Of a stretch of 64,000 nucleotides of DNA, positions 52,606 to 63,893 are shown in pieces; position 1 is the stretch's first letter; each line of letters opens with the position of its first letter. The translations under genes and the position numbers were made by a program. The notes under the pieces are model-generated. The model ran no database searches and had not been told where the DNA came from. It saw nothing but the letters and a program-made list of their open reading frames with translations. Source of the stretch: Ciceribacter sp. L1K22 (lineage in GTDB: Bacteria; Pseudomonadota; Alphaproteobacteria; Rhizobiales; Rhizobiaceae). Where the stretch lies: contig NZ_JAGFPK010000001.1 of the NCBI RefSeq assembly GCF_017599385.1, positions 1 to 64,000 on the forward strand, given 5' to 3'.

Positions 52606-52634
52606 TTGACAGCTTTCCGGCCCTCGCGTATGCG
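52606..52634 (+). promoter_or_regulatory. Sigma-70 promoter of rplU-rpmA
   Basis: TTGACA (52606-52611), a 17-base spacer, and TATGCG (52629-52634) form a strong promoter pointing at rplU, giving a leader of roughly 160 bases. Confidence 0.65.
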
Positions 52635-52674
52635 GACGGGCGAATTAGACATGGGCGTACTGTGTCCTGATTTG

Positions 52675-52690
52675 CCCGCATACTTGCGGG
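52675..52690 (+). other. Hairpin in rplU leader
   Basis: CCCGCA (52675-52680) pairs with TGCGGG (52685-52690) around four bases, followed by TTTCG, inside the predicted 5' leader of rplU-rpmA. It could be part of an autoregulatory ribosomal-protein leader or a weak attenuator. Confidence 0.35.
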
Positions 52691-52801
52691 TTTCGCCGAC
52701 AGGATGAGGACGGTCTTACCGCTACTTTCTCTGTCATCCCGACTGATAAAAAGACGGCCGCCACTCTAGGCAGAGCCGGAACGAACATGAAAGGATAAAA
52801 A

Positions 52802-53116
52802 ATGTTCGCAGTCATCAAGACCGGCGGTAAGCAGTACCGCGTAAACGCCAACGACGTGCTGACCATCGAAAAGCTGGAAGCCGACGCTGGTGCAACCATC
52901 GAATTCACCGAAGTCCTCGTTGTCGGCGAAGGTGCGGACGCCAAGTTCGGCGCTCCCTTCGTCGCTGGCGCCAAGGTCACGGCCGAAGTTGTCGAACAGA
53001 CCCGCGGCAAGAAGGTCATCGCCTTCAAGAAGCGCCGTCGCCAGAACTCCAAGCGTTCGCGCGGCCACCGCCAGCACCACACCGTGGTGCGCATCACCGA
53101 CATCGTCGCCGCCTAA
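52802..53116 (+). CDS. rplU: 50S ribosomal protein L21
   Basis: This 104-residue ribosomal protein starts [20 protein letters not shown], with [20 protein letters not shown] near the C-terminus, as in all bacterial L21. It binds 23S rRNA in the large subunit. AAAGGA precedes ATG by about five bases and happens to fall inside a four-codon ATG-AAA-GGA-TAA frame. rpmA follows 36 bases later, the universal pairing. Confidence 0.98.
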   Translation: MFAVIKTGGKQYRVNANDVLTIEKLEADAGATIEFTEVLVVGEGADAKFGAPFVAGAKVTAEVVEQTRGKKVIAFKKRRRQNSKRSRGHRQHHTVVRITDIVAA

Positions 53117-53152
53117 AGCGCACACAGGAACAAGGTTTAAAGGAGAAATCCA

Positions 53153-53422
53153 ATGGCACACAAAAAAGCTGGCGGTTCGTCGCGCAACGGTCGCGATTCT
53201 CAGTCCAAGCGCCTTGGCGTGAAGAAGTTCGGCGGCGAGATCGTCATTCCGGGCAACATTATCGTGCGTCAGCGCGGCACCCAGTGGCATCCCGGCGCCA
53301 ATGTCGGCATGGGCAAGGATCATACCCTCTTTGCGCTCACGGCTGGCAATGTCGACTACCGTACGAAGGCCAACGGTCGAGTGTACGTGTCTGTAATGCC
53401 GAAAGCCGAAGCAGCGGAATAA
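53153..53422 (+). CDS. rpmA: 50S ribosomal protein L27
   Basis: This 89-residue protein starts [20 protein letters not shown], with its flexible tail reaching the peptidyl-transferase centre. [20 protein letters not shown] and the DHTLFAL segment are conserved L27 features. It begins at the mature-type MAHKK, with no Firmicutes-style N-terminal extension needing cleavage. It has AAAGGAG upstream and is followed by a strong terminator. Confidence 0.98.
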   Translation: MAHKKAGGSSRNGRDSQSKRLGVKKFGGEIVIPGNIIVRQRGTQWHPGANVGMGKDHTLFALTAGNVDYRTKANGRVYVSVMPKAEAAE

Positions 53423-53492
53423 GCCGGTAACGCTCTAAAACAGCCGGCGTCTCATCGACCCGGCTGATGCAGACAGGCTCAGTCTAGAAAAC

Positions 53493-53526
53493 AGGGGAGA
53501 TGGGGCGCCACCCAACTCCCCTTTTT
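53493..53526 (+). terminator. Terminator after rpmA
   Basis: AGGGGAG (53493-53499) pairs with CTCCCCT (53516-53522), with an inner TGGG/CCCA extension, followed by TTTTTC. A second hairpin, CAGCCGG/CCGGCTG, lies upstream at about 53442-53467. Confidence 0.85.
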
Positions 53527-53558
53527 CTTTGCCTTTTCAACCAGAAGGAGACTGAGAC

Positions 53559-54194
53559 ATGCAAAGCGAAATGTTGAGGGACGGGCCATCCAGGCCTCCC
53601 GAGGAACGGCTGAGGCCGGATCGGTTACGGAGCGATTGCCCCGTCTTGTTGTCGCAGCGCCTCGTCTTGAGGGCGCCGCACGAGGAAGACATCGACGCCC
53701 TTGCCAATCTCGCCAACAACGCCGCCGTCGCGACAATGGTGTCGCGCATGCCGCATCCCTACACGATCAGGGACGCCGCCGATTTCGTGCGACGTACGAA
53801 GAATGGCGAGATCGGCAAGTGCGTCTACGCCATTACCAAAGCGGAAAACGGCGAATTCCTCGGTTGCTGCGGTCTCGAGCCCCACGCCAACGATGCCGAT
53901 ACGCTTGAAATCGGCTACTGGCTGGGCGAGCCGTATTGGAACAGGGGTTACGCCACGGAAGCCGCCCACGCGCTTATAGACATGGCGTTCCGCACCCGCG
54001 AGATTTTGCAGATCGACGCTCGGTGCCGCGTCACCAACATAGCGTCGAGACGCGTGATCCAGAAGTGCGGCTTTCAGTTCCAGGGATCCGGTATGGCCAG
54101 CAGCCTCGCCATGGGCGGCATGATGCCGGTCGAGTGGTACCGCCTCGATCGCAAGACCTGGATGTCGCTCAAGAGCTGGGGAGAAATGCGATGA
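53559..54194 (+). CDS. GNAT acetyltransferase (RimJ-like)
   Basis: This 211-residue acetyl-CoA-dependent N-acetyltransferase is of the GNAT_3/RimJ type. SQRLVLRAPHEEDIDALANL is the family opening. IGYWLGEPYWNRGYATEAAH carries the acetyl-CoA-binding R/Q-x-x-G-x-A-like loop (NRGYATEA), and NIASRRVIQKCGFQFQGSG closes the fold. The substrate is unknown; ribosomal-protein or small-molecule acetylation are both possible. AGAAGGAGA is upstream of ATG. The next gene, a second GNAT, starts on its stop codon (ATGA), suggesting a coupled pair that arose by duplication. The pair between rpmA and obgE is common in rhizobia. Confidence 0.92.
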   Translation: MQSEMLRDGPSRPPEERLRPDRLRSDCPVLLSQRLVLRAPHEEDIDALANLANNAAVATMVSRMPHPYTIRDAADFVRRTKNGEIGKCVYAITKAENGEFLGCCGLEPHANDADTLEIGYWLGEPYWNRGYATEAAHALIDMAFRTREILQIDARCRVTNIASRRVIQKCGFQFQGSGMASSLAMGGMMPVEWYRLDRKTWMSLKSWGEMR

Positions 54195-54766
54195 ACGCGA
54201 TTCTCTCCCCCCTTCTCCGGGGACCGGGGCCCTGCCCGACCGTCCATACGAAACGGCTTGTGCTCCGCCCGCACCGGACGTCCGATGCCGACGCCATTGC
54301 CGAATCGCTTGGCGACTTCGAGGTGGCGCGCATGCTGTCGCGGGTGCCGCTGCCATACGATCGGCAGGATGCGCTCGACGGGCTTGCCACCGCGGCATCG
54401 ACGTCCCTGCCCGGCTGGAACCTCGCCATCACCACCGGCGACGACGTGCATATTGGCGTCGTGGCGATCGAGCTACGGCACGGGCAATGGCACTTGGGCT
54501 ACTGGCTGAACCGCTATTTTTGGGGCCGGGGCTTCATGAGCGAGGCCGCATCCGCAGTGGTCGAGCGGTTCTTCCGTCGCATGCCGGACGAAATGCTGCA
54601 CTCCGGGGCCTTCGCCGACAATGGCGCGTCGCTCAGGATTCAGGACAGACTCGGCTTTGCGATCACGGGCCGGGGTGACCTCTACTCGCGGTCGCGCGGT
54701 GCGATGGCGCCACACATCACCACGCGTCTAGGTCAGCCGGAGTTCCGTCCGATCCTAGCCGCGTGA
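54191..54766 (+). CDS. Second GNAT acetyltransferase
   Basis: This 191-residue GNAT protein starts MNAILSPLLRGPGPCPTVHT. Family parts are TKRLVLRPHRTSDADAIAES and GYWLNRYFWGRGFMSEAASA, whose acetyl-CoA loop WGRGFMSEA is preserved. NGASLRIQDRLGFAITGRGD closes the fold. It is a diverged paralogue of the preceding gene, overlapping it by four bases. An open frame extends upstream inside the first gene but is antiparallel to its real reading and is dismissed. Substrate unknown. Confidence 0.92.
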   Translation: MNAILSPLLRGPGPCPTVHTKRLVLRPHRTSDADAIAESLGDFEVARMLSRVPLPYDRQDALDGLATAASTSLPGWNLAITTGDDVHIGVVAIELRHGQWHLGYWLNRYFWGRGFMSEAASAVVERFFRRMPDEMLHSGAFADNGASLRIQDRLGFAITGRGDLYSRSRGAMAPHITTRLGQPEFRPILAA

Positions 54767-54796
54767 CATCGGTGACGGCACGTCAACGGCGTGCCG

Positions 54797-55660
54797 TCAC
54801 CAGTCGATATCGACATGCACCGGAAAATGATCGGAGCCGACGGCATCGACATCGACGAGAGCATCCACCAATTTTGGCGCCAGGCCCGGGCTGAGAAAGC
54901 AGTAGTCGAGATGTTTGCGTTCGGCGTGGTTTCTGTGATCGATCCAGCTGTAGCTTGCGGGCGTCAGCTTGCCGGCCCTTGCCAGCGCGTCGACGACCTG
55001 TCCATGACGCGCCGGGCGTCCGTAGAAATAGTCCTCGAGCCCCACCATCTCGATGTACTCCGGCGAATCCGGCACCATGTTGAAATCTCCCATGATGACG
55101 AAATCCTCAGGCAGCGGGACTTCGTCCAAGCCGAACTCCGCCGCGCCGGTCAGAGCCCCTCCTTCGGCGACGAAGTCGAAAGCCCTGTCCTTCAGGTAAC
55201 GGATCTGGGCAATTCTCTCGCTCGGCGAGACGTGATCCAGGTGAACGGAATAGATGCGGATCGGACCGCCGGGCGCGGCGATCACCGCTTCGCTCGCGGC
55301 ACGCTGCAGGTTGAGCTTATCGTAGGTGCGGACCCGCGGAAGGAGCAGCATCCGGTTCGCCAGGATCGGCCATCGGGACAGGATCATGTTGCCGAACTGG
55401 GCGCGGCGGTCGACGAACCGGTCGGCTATGCGTTCATAAGAGCGGTGAACGTCGCATGCAGGCCCGTACACCCAGTGAAAATCCGGCAACAGCGCGGTGA
55501 TCTGCTCGATGAGGTCGACGCCGCCATTGCTCGGCCAGTTTCGCGTCACCTCCTGCAACGCGATCACGTCCGCGTCCTTGATGTTTTCGATGATCCGCTT
55601 TGGGTCGAAGATGCCGTCGAGACCGACGCCAAACTGAATGTTGTAACTTGCGAACTTCAC
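54797..55660 (-). CDS. Endonuclease/exonuclease/phosphatase-family hydrolase
   Basis: This is a metal-dependent hydrolase of the DNase I/EEP fold, about 287 residues. Catalytic landmarks are FASYNIQFGVG (Asn), DVIALQEVTRNW (metal-binding Glu), RIYSVHLDHV (His), FVIMGDFNMVPDSPEY (Asp, Asn) and DAVGSDHFPVHVDI (terminal Asp-His). GTG 55660 is preceded by AAAGAG and gives the family-like start (M)KFASYN. ATG 55684 would add eight residues, and the frame extends to 55765 over the obgE start. Substrate class (nucleic acid, phospholipid or inositol phosphate) cannot be read from the sequence. It is divergent from obgE. Confidence 0.9.
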   Translation of the reverse strand: MKFASYNIQFGVGLDGIFDPKRIIENIKDADVIALQEVTRNWPSNGGVDLIEQITALLPDFHWVYGPACDVHRSYERIADRFVDRRAQFGNMILSRWPILANRMLLLPRVRTYDKLNLQRAASEAVIAAPGGPIRIYSVHLDHVSPSERIAQIRYLKDRAFDFVAEGGALTGAAEFGLDEVPLPEDFVIMGDFNMVPDSPEYIEMVGLEDYFYGRPARHGQVVDALARAGKLTPASYSWIDHRNHAERKHLDYCFLSPGLAPKLVDALVDVDAVGSDHFPVHVDIDW

Positions 55661-55722
55661 GATACTCTTTGACCTCTGGGGCATCCGGCTATATCGATGG
55701 CGCCGATCGGCGCGCACCCTGA

Positions 55723-57984
<2,262 letters not shown>

Positions 57985-57992
<8 letters not shown>

Positions 57993-59271
57993 TCGGAGTG
58001 ATACCGAGAAGCGGTCCGTCGAAGAACTCATGCTGGAGATAGGACGAAAGGCACGCGCGGCCGCCCGTCCACTCGCGATCGCTTCGACGGAGCAGAAAAA
58101 CGCCGCGCTGCATGCCATGGCGGACGCAATCCTCGCGGCTGAAGGCAACATACTCGCAGCGAACTCACGAGACCTGGAAAATGCAAAGACTTCTGGTGTC
58201 GCTACCTCGTTCATCGACCGCCTGACGCTAACGCCCGATCGTGTTCGATCGATCGCCCAATCCATGCGCGAGATCGCCGATCTTCCTGATCCGGTTGGCT
58301 CCCTGATCGCCGAATGGGACCGCCCGAACGGACTTCATATCGAACGCGTCCGCACGCCTCTGGGCGTCATCGGCGTTATCTACGAAAGCCGGCCGAACGT
58401 CACCGCCGATGCCGGCGCCCTGTGTCTGAAGGCTGGCAATGCCGTCATCCTGCGCGGCGGTTCCGATTCCGCCCATTCCTCGCGGGCGATCCATTCATGC
58501 CTTGTCGAGGGCCTGCACAAAGCCGGCCTCCCGGCAGAAGCAATCCAGCTCGTGCCGGTCACCGATCGCTCCGCCGTCGGCGCCATGCTCGGCGGTCTTG
58601 ACGGTGCGATCGACGTGATTGTGCCACGTGGTGGAAAGAGCCTCGTGGCCCGTGTCCAGGCGGAGGCACGTGTGCCGGTCTTTGCGCATCTGGAAGGCCT
58701 CTGCCACGTCTACGTCGACAAGTCGGCGGAACTCGACATGGCGCGCGCGATTGTCGTGAATGCCAAGATGCGCCGCACCGGCATCTGCGGGGCAGCCGAG
58801 ACGCTGCTGGTCGACAGGGCGGCCGTGAAGACGCATCTGCTACCCCTGCTGGAGGCGCTGAAGGCCGCCGGATGCGAGATCCGCGCATCCCGTTCCGTCC
58901 TTGATCTGGCGCCCGGATTCAATCCGGCAACCGAGGACGACTGGCGCACCGAATATCTGGACGCGATCATCGCCGTCGACCTGGTCGACGGTATCGGCGG
59001 CGCCATCGAACACATCATCAGATATTCATCGAACCACACGGAGGCAGTCATCGCGGAAGATCCGATGGTTGTCGAACGCTTCTTCAACGAAATCGACTCC
59101 GCCATTCTTCTACACAACGCCTCTACGCAGTTCGCCGATGGCGGCGAGTTCGGCATGGGCGCGGAGATTGGCATCGCCACCGGCAAGATGCACGCTCGTG
59201 GTCCCGTCGGCGTCGAGCAGCTGACTTCTTTCAAGTACAGGGTGCGCGGCAACGGGCAGATCCGGGCCTGA
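57985..59271 (+). CDS. proA: Glutamate-5-semialdehyde dehydrogenase
   Basis: ProA is the NADPH-dependent reductase converting glutamyl-5-phosphate to the semialdehyde that cyclises to pyrroline-5-carboxylate. It is 428 residues long. The aldehyde-dehydrogenase-like fold has [54 protein letters not shown] and the catalytic Cys in [17 protein letters not shown]. Start: AAGGAGG is only two bases from ATG 57976 but nine from ATG 57985, so the second is preferred. proB and proA supply intermediates directly to each other. Confidence 0.96.
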
Positions 59272-59272
59272 C

Positions 59273-59890
59273 GTGACCGAAGCAGAAATCCCCGCGTCCT
59301 ATCTGAAGATGCCACATGCCGAACGGGGCATGGTGGTGGGGTTGTTCGGCGGCTCGTTTAACCCGCCGCACCAGGGCCACGCGCTCGTCGCGGAGATAGC
59401 TCTGCGTCGCCTTGGGCTAGATCAACTGTGGTGGATCGTAACGCCCGGTAACCCGTTGAAGAGCCGCGCCGCCCTCGCGCCCCTTGGCGAACGGCTGGCC
59501 CTCAGCGAGGGTTTGGCAAAAGATCCCCGCATCAAGGTAACAGCGTTCGAAAAAAACCTTGGAACGAGCTATACGGCGAGCACTCTGGCCACTGTGAAGG
59601 CGCGAAACCCGCATGTCCGGTTCATCTGGGTAATGGGCGCGGACAACCTGAAGGGCTTTCATCAATGGCAGCACTGGCAGAGGATCGCCAACACCTTCCC
59701 GATCGCCGTTATCGATCGCCCGGGCTCCACACTGTCATATCTCTCCTCGAAGATGGCACGCACCTTCGATTTCGCCCGCATCGACGAGGAAGACGCCGGC
59801 GTGCTCTGGAAGAAACCTGCGCCCGCGTGGACATTCATTCATGGCCCCCGCTCTACGTTGAGCTCGACGGCGCTCCGGCAGCAACGATGA
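59273..59890 (+). CDS. nadD: Nicotinate-mononucleotide adenylyltransferase
   Basis: NadD adenylates nicotinate mononucleotide in NAD synthesis. It is 205 residues from GTG 59273, two bases after the proA stop. The nucleotidyltransferase motif is GLFGGSFNPPHQGH. WWIVTPGNPLKSR, GTSYTASTLATV and WVMGADNLKGFHQW are family features, and the C-terminal ISTxR-type motif is SSTALRQQR. The first 17 residues before MVVGLFGG are variable; ATG 59312 or 59330 could also serve. Confidence 0.94.
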   Translation: MTEAEIPASYLKMPHAERGMVVGLFGGSFNPPHQGHALVAEIALRRLGLDQLWWIVTPGNPLKSRAALAPLGERLALSEGLAKDPRIKVTAFEKNLGTSYTASTLATVKARNPHVRFIWVMGADNLKGFHQWQHWQRIANTFPIAVIDRPGSTLSYLSSKMARTFDFARIDEEDAGVLWKKPAPAWTFIHGPRSTLSSTALRQQR

Positions 59891-60011
59891 ACCGTACGGA
59901 CCGTTGCAATTCGCAATGGTTTCAACCCGGCATCTTGAAACATTAACACAACGATGCCACCTTTCATAAGCGAGCCATCGAATGGAATCGCGAAGTGCTG
60001 TTCTGTGAAGG

Positions 60012-60026
60012 AAAGGGAAAACTCTG
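60012..60026 (+). promoter_or_regulatory. RBS and possible CTG start of rsfS
   Basis: AAAGGG (60012-60017) stands six bases before an in-frame CTG (60024-60026) but fifteen before GTG 60033. The CTG start would give (M)TTVHTKGK, resembling the N-terminus I recall for rhizobial RsfS. The ribosome-binding site therefore favours the non-canonical CTG. Confidence 0.4.
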
Positions 60027-60032
60027 ACGACA

Positions 60033-60437
60033 GTGCACACGAAGGGAAAGACCTCCAGGGTCGTCCCGAAAAGCCCGGAACGCGGTGCTGATGCCGCCTC
60101 CCGCGCGCTTGAACTGGTCCTCGCAAGCCTCGAGGACTCCAAGGCAGAAGACATCGTCACCATCGACATCGCCGGTAAATCCGCTCTCGGAGACTTCATG
60201 GTCGTCGTCTCCGGTCGGTCAAGCAGGCATGTGTCAGCGATCTGCGACCACCTGATTACCGATCTGAAGGATGAAGGTTTCGGCTCCGCCAGGGTCGAAG
60301 GCCTTGAGACCGGCGACTGGGTGCTGATCGACACCGGTGACATTATCGTGCATGTGTTCCGACCCGAGATACGAGAGTTCTACAACATCGAAAGGATGTG
60401 GGCGGCTCCCGATATCGAGGAAGGCACCTTGCATTGA
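60033..60437 (+). CDS. rsfS: Ribosome silencing factor RsfS (YbeB/Iojap)
   Basis: RsfS binds L14 on the 50S subunit and blocks subunit joining in starvation. It is 134 residues from GTG 60033, or 137 from CTG 60024. Family features are ASLEDSKAEDIVTIDIAGKS, DFMVVVSGRSSRHVSAICDH, EGLETGDWVLIDTGDIIVHV and FRPEIREFYNIERMW. It lies after nadD as in most bacteria. A compact hairpin GGCCGCT-ggc-AGCGGCC (60443-60459) follows the stop without a T tract. Confidence 0.95.
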   Translation: MHTKGKTSRVVPKSPERGADAASRALELVLASLEDSKAEDIVTIDIAGKSALGDFMVVVSGRSSRHVSAICDHLITDLKDEGFGSARVEGLETGDWVLIDTGDIIVHVFRPEIREFYNIERMWAAPDIEEGTLH

Positions 60438-60531
60438 TCGATGGCCGCTGGCAGCGGCCTGACAAACCGGACCCGTATGCCTCGGCGCCGCTCGGCGGCG
60501 GGGTGAGTGTCGGGTTGAATGGAGAGCGCGC

Positions 60532-61014
60532 ATGCGCATTGGTATTCTGGCGGTCGGCAAACTGAAGGCCGGGCCGGAAAAGGAACTTGCGGCGCGTTAT
60601 TTCGACCGGTTTGCAAAGGCTGGGCCTGCTATCGGTCTGGAGCTCGGACGCCTCATGGAGCTGCCGGAAAGCCGGGCTTCGGCCTCTGACGGCAGGAAAC
60701 GCGAGGAAGCTGCCCTTCTGGAGAAGGCGGCACCCGAGGGGGCGGTTCTTGTTGCCCTCGACGAGCGCGGCAAGGCCTGGAACAGCCAGGAACTCTCTAC
60801 CTATATCGGCAATATCAGGGACCAGGGGCAGCGCGACCTGGTGTTTGTCATCGGCGGTGCGGATGGTCTCGATCCAGACCTGCGCCAGCGGGCCGGGCTG
60901 ATTCTCAATCTGGGGCGTCTCACCTGGCCGCATCAATTGGTGCGCATCTTGATCGCCGAGCAGCTGTACCGCTGCGTCACGATCCTCTCGGGCCATCCCT
61001 ACCACCGGGCATGA
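60532..61014 (+). CDS. rlmH: 23S rRNA pseudouridine1915 N3-methyltransferase
   Basis: RlmH is a small SPOUT-class methyltransferase acting on Psi1915 in helix 69 of 23S rRNA in the assembled ribosome. It is 160 residues long, the usual size. VLVALDERGKAWNSQELSTY, DLVFVIGGADGLDPDLRQRA and LGRLTWPHQLVRILIAEQLYR form the trefoil-knot SAM site, and the C-terminal SGHPYHRA is universal. Its stop overlaps the start of the next gene (ATGA). Confidence 0.97.
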   Translation: MRIGILAVGKLKAGPEKELAARYFDRFAKAGPAIGLELGRLMELPESRASASDGRKREEAALLEKAAPEGAVLVALDERGKAWNSQELSTYIGNIRDQGQRDLVFVIGGADGLDPDLRQRAGLILNLGRLTWPHQLVRILIAEQLYRCVTILSGHPYHRA

Positions 61015-62534
61015 CCGGTCCCGACAAGCAGAGATATCAGACGCGGTGGCGGCCTTTGTTTCGCCGGAGTGCGAACCTGTATTGCGTCATCGGCGCAATA
61101 TGCGGCAATTGGCGTATGAACCAGCGATTCGGGAGCTCGGGGAAAACCCGTCTCGCCGGCGGCGTGCTGATGGCACTGCTGCTGGGCGGTGCGTCGTCGG
61201 TGGCCCAGCAGCCGCCAACACCGGCTGCCACAACCTCTCCCGCGACTGCCTCTATCCCCGGCCCCGACGCGCCGGCCGCAGTCGATCCGACGGACACTCT
61301 TCAGAAAAAACGCGAAGAGGTCGCCAGGGAGTTGAAGCAGCTTTCCGACACGATGGAGCTTTCAGCGACAAAGTCTACGGAACTTGAGCAGAAGATCGCC
61401 GCGCTCGACAAGACCTCCGAGACCCTGCGAACCGCCCTGATCGAATCGGCGGCGCGCCGAAAGGAGCTCGAGAGGCAGGTAGCAGAGAGCGAGGAAAAGC
61501 TCGCCGGCTATCGGGTCAGGGAGGACGAGATCAGGCTTTCGTTCCGCGAAAGGCGCGCCGTGCTTGCCGAAGTGCTCGCGGCGCTGCAGCGCATGGGACG
61601 CAACCCGCCGCCGGCCCTGCTTGTGACGCCAGAGGACGCACTATCGTCGGTTCGCACGGCAATCCTTCTCGGCGCGGTTGTTCCTGGCATCCGTCAGGAG
61701 ACCGAAAGACTTGCGGGAGACCTGCAGGAACTGGTCAACCTGCGCAAGAGCGTCGACGAAGAAAAGACGGCCTATCTTGCCACCATGACCAACAGGCAGG
61801 AGGAGGAGCGCCGCATGGATCTCCTGCTGGCCGAAAACGACCGTCTGGCGAAAATCAACGCGGCGGAGTTGGAACGGCAGCGCCGCCGCTCGGAAGAACT
61901 TGCCGCCAAGGCAACGGGTCTGGAAGGACTGATCACGTCCCTCGAGAGCGAGATCGCCTCAGTACGCGACGCCATGCGGAAGGCGAGGGACGAGGAGGAG
62001 CGCCTTCGAACAGAGGCCGAGACACAGGGACGTGATTCCGGACAGCAGACCCTGCCCGACAAAAACCGCATTACGCCCGCATATCTTTTTTCCGAATTGC
62101 AAGGCAAACTGGAACTGCCGGCGACGGGCGAGGTACTGCGCCGTTTCGGCGATCCTGACGGCACCGGACACGAAGCCAGGGGCATGGTCGTAGCGTCCAT
62201 GCCGGGGGCGGTCGTGACGGCACCTGCGGATGCCTGGGTTGTATTCGCCGGCGAGTTCCGTAGCTATGGACAGATGGTGATTCTGAATGCGGGCGACGGC
62301 TACCATATTGTGCTGTCCGGCATGGATCGGGTGAACACGCGCCAGGGAAGTTTCGTGCTCTCGGGCGAGCCCTTGGCCACCATGGGCGAAAAAAGAGTGG
62401 CAAGCGCAACGGCATTGGCGCTGGAAACGGACCGGCCGACGCTTTACATTGAATTCCGCAAAGACGGAGTACCGGTTGATTCACGCCCATGGTGGGCCGA
62501 GAAAGACGCTGGAAAGGCAGGGAATGATACCTAG
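61011..62534 (+). CDS. envC: Murein hydrolase activator, EnvC-like
   Basis: This is a periplasmic division/cell-wall factor of up to 507 residues. A signal peptide (MNQRFGSSGKTRLAGGVLMA...) begins at internal ATG 61116, so that codon may be the true start; ATG 61011 overlaps rlmH in the usual operon style. A long coiled coil (about 85-345, QKKREEVARELKQLSDTMEL) precedes a LytM/M23 domain (about 370-495). The catalytic M23 residues are missing: the HxH site reads LYIEFRKDG and the first His region GDPDGTGHEARG is altered. It should therefore activate amidases rather than cut murein. ctpA follows with an 11-base overlap. Confidence 0.9.
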   Translation: MTGPDKQRYQTRWRPLFRRSANLYCVIGAICGNWRMNQRFGSSGKTRLAGGVLMALLLGGASSVAQQPPTPAATTSPATASIPGPDAPAAVDPTDTLQKKREEVARELKQLSDTMELSATKSTELEQKIAALDKTSETLRTALIESAARRKELERQVAESEEKLAGYRVREDEIRLSFRERRAVLAEVLAALQRMGRNPPPALLVTPEDALSSVRTAILLGAVVPGIRQETERLAGDLQELVNLRKSVDEEKTAYLATMTNRQEEERRMDLLLAENDRLAKINAAELERQRRRSEELAAKATGLEGLITSLESEIASVRDAMRKARDEEERLRTEAETQGRDSGQQTLPDKNRITPAYLFSELQGKLELPATGEVLRRFGDPDGTGHEARGMVVASMPGAVVTAPADAWVVFAGEFRSYGQMVILNAGDGYHIVLSGMDRVNTRQGSFVLSGEPLATMGEKRVASATALALETDRPTLYIEFRKDGVPVDSRPWWAEKDAGKAGNDT

Positions 62535-63846
62535 AGTTTCTTTTGTCCTCATCGGCGCCCTCATGGGCGCGACGGCGATGAGCCTCGTTTATTCGGCTGG
62601 AATTCCGGCCCAGGCCGCCGGCGCTTCCACCTATCGGGAGCTGTCGATCTTCGGTGACGTCTTTGAGCGCGTGCGCGCGCAGTACGTGACCGCACCTGAC
62701 GAAGGCAAGCTCGTTGAAAATGCCATCAACGGCATGCTCACTTCGCTCGATCCGCATTCGAGCTATCTGAATCCGGAAGCCGCCGCCGACATGCAGACCC
62801 AGACAAAGGGCGAGTTCGGCGGCATCGGCATCGAAGTGACGATGGAAAACGAGCTGGTCAAGGTGATCGCGCCTATCGACGACACACCCGGGTCGCGCGC
62901 CGGCATCCTTGCAGGCGACTTCATCTCCGAGATCAACGGCGAACAGGTTCAGGGCCTGAGCCTGCAGCAGGCCGTTGAGAAGATGCGCGGCGCCGTCGGA
63001 ACGCCGATCAAGCTGACCATCCTTCGCCAGGGTGCCGACAAGCCGATCGACATTTCCGTCACCAGAGAGATCATCGCCGTTCGTGCGGTCAAGTCGCGCG
63101 TCGAAGGCGATGTTGGCTACGTTCGTGTCATCTCCTTCACCGAGAAGACCTATGACGACCTCGAGGCAGCGATCAACAAGATAAAGGCCGAGGTCCCCGC
63201 CGACAAGCTGAAGGGCTATGTTCTCGATCTTCGCCTCAATCCGGGTGGGCTGCTCGATCAGGCCATCTACGTATCGGATGCATTCCTGGAGCGCGGCGAA
63301 GTCGTTTCGACCCGTAGCCGCAATCCCGACGACACGCGCCGCTTCAATGCCACCGCCGGAGACATAACCGACGGCAAGCCTGTCATCGTCCTCGTGAACG
63401 GAGGCTCCGCCTCGGCGTCGGAAATCGTGGCGGGTGCCCTTCAGGATCTGCGGCGTGCGACGGTTCTCGGGACCCGTTCGTTCGGCAAGGGCTCGGTTCA
63501 GACGATCATACCGATGGGCGACCGCGGTTCTCTCCGGCTGACGACGGCGCTCTATTACACGCCGTCGGGCAAGTCGATCCAGGGCACCGGCATCGAGCCG
63601 GACATCAAGGTCGAGCAGCCGCTTCCAGAGGAGCTGCAGGGCCGGGTCCGCAGTGAGGGCGAGTCTGCATTGCCGGGTCATATCCAGGGCCAGAACGAGA
63701 CCGACGAAGGGTCGGGTTCCATCGCCTATGTTCCGGAAGAACCGAAGGACGACGTCCAGCTGAACTATGCGCTTGATCTCTTGCGCGGGAACAAGACCGA
63801 TCCGTCCTTCCCGCCCGACCCGAACAAGCCGGTCGCGTCCAAGTGA
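62524..63846 (+). CDS. ctpA: Carboxy-terminal processing protease CtpA
   Basis: This periplasmic serine protease of family S41 has 440 residues. A signal sequence or anchor (MIPRVSFVLIGALMGATAMS) starts at ATG 62524, preceded by AAAGGCAGGGA; the frame opens earlier inside envC. A PDZ domain (about 85-165, GGIGIEVTMENELVKVIAPI) precedes the protease core. The catalytic Ser lies in NGGSASASEIVAGALQD, and the Lys in GTRSFGKGSVQTIIPMG. It trims C-termini of envelope proteins. Pairing with an EnvC-like activator suggests shared roles in cell-wall turnover, as known in other proteobacteria. Confidence 0.96.
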   Translation: MIPRVSFVLIGALMGATAMSLVYSAGIPAQAAGASTYRELSIFGDVFERVRAQYVTAPDEGKLVENAINGMLTSLDPHSSYLNPEAAADMQTQTKGEFGGIGIEVTMENELVKVIAPIDDTPGSRAGILAGDFISEINGEQVQGLSLQQAVEKMRGAVGTPIKLTILRQGADKPIDISVTREIIAVRAVKSRVEGDVGYVRVISFTEKTYDDLEAAINKIKAEVPADKLKGYVLDLRLNPGGLLDQAIYVSDAFLERGEVVSTRSRNPDDTRRFNATAGDITDGKPVIVLVNGGSASASEIVAGALQDLRRATVLGTRSFGKGSVQTIIPMGDRGSLRLTTALYYTPSGKSIQGTGIEPDIKVEQPLPEELQGRVRSEGESALPGHIQGQNETDEGSGSIAYVPEEPKDDVQLNYALDLLRGNKTDPSFPPDPNKPVASK

Positions 63847-63893
63847 TGACGTCTGGGGAAAACCAGATGAAGATGGATGAGGGAAGCTGAGGC

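Noticed and set aside
52214..52609. Frames overlapping the tRNA region on both strands
   Set aside because: They run through tRNA-Ser and contain no protein family signal.
53936..54190. Upstream extension of the second GNAT gene
   Set aside because: It is out of frame inside the first GNAT gene. The ATG at the overlapping stop is the natural start.
62071..63681. 536-residue minus-strand frame
   Set aside because: Antisense to ctpA and envC, which have clear signal peptides and catalytic motifs.
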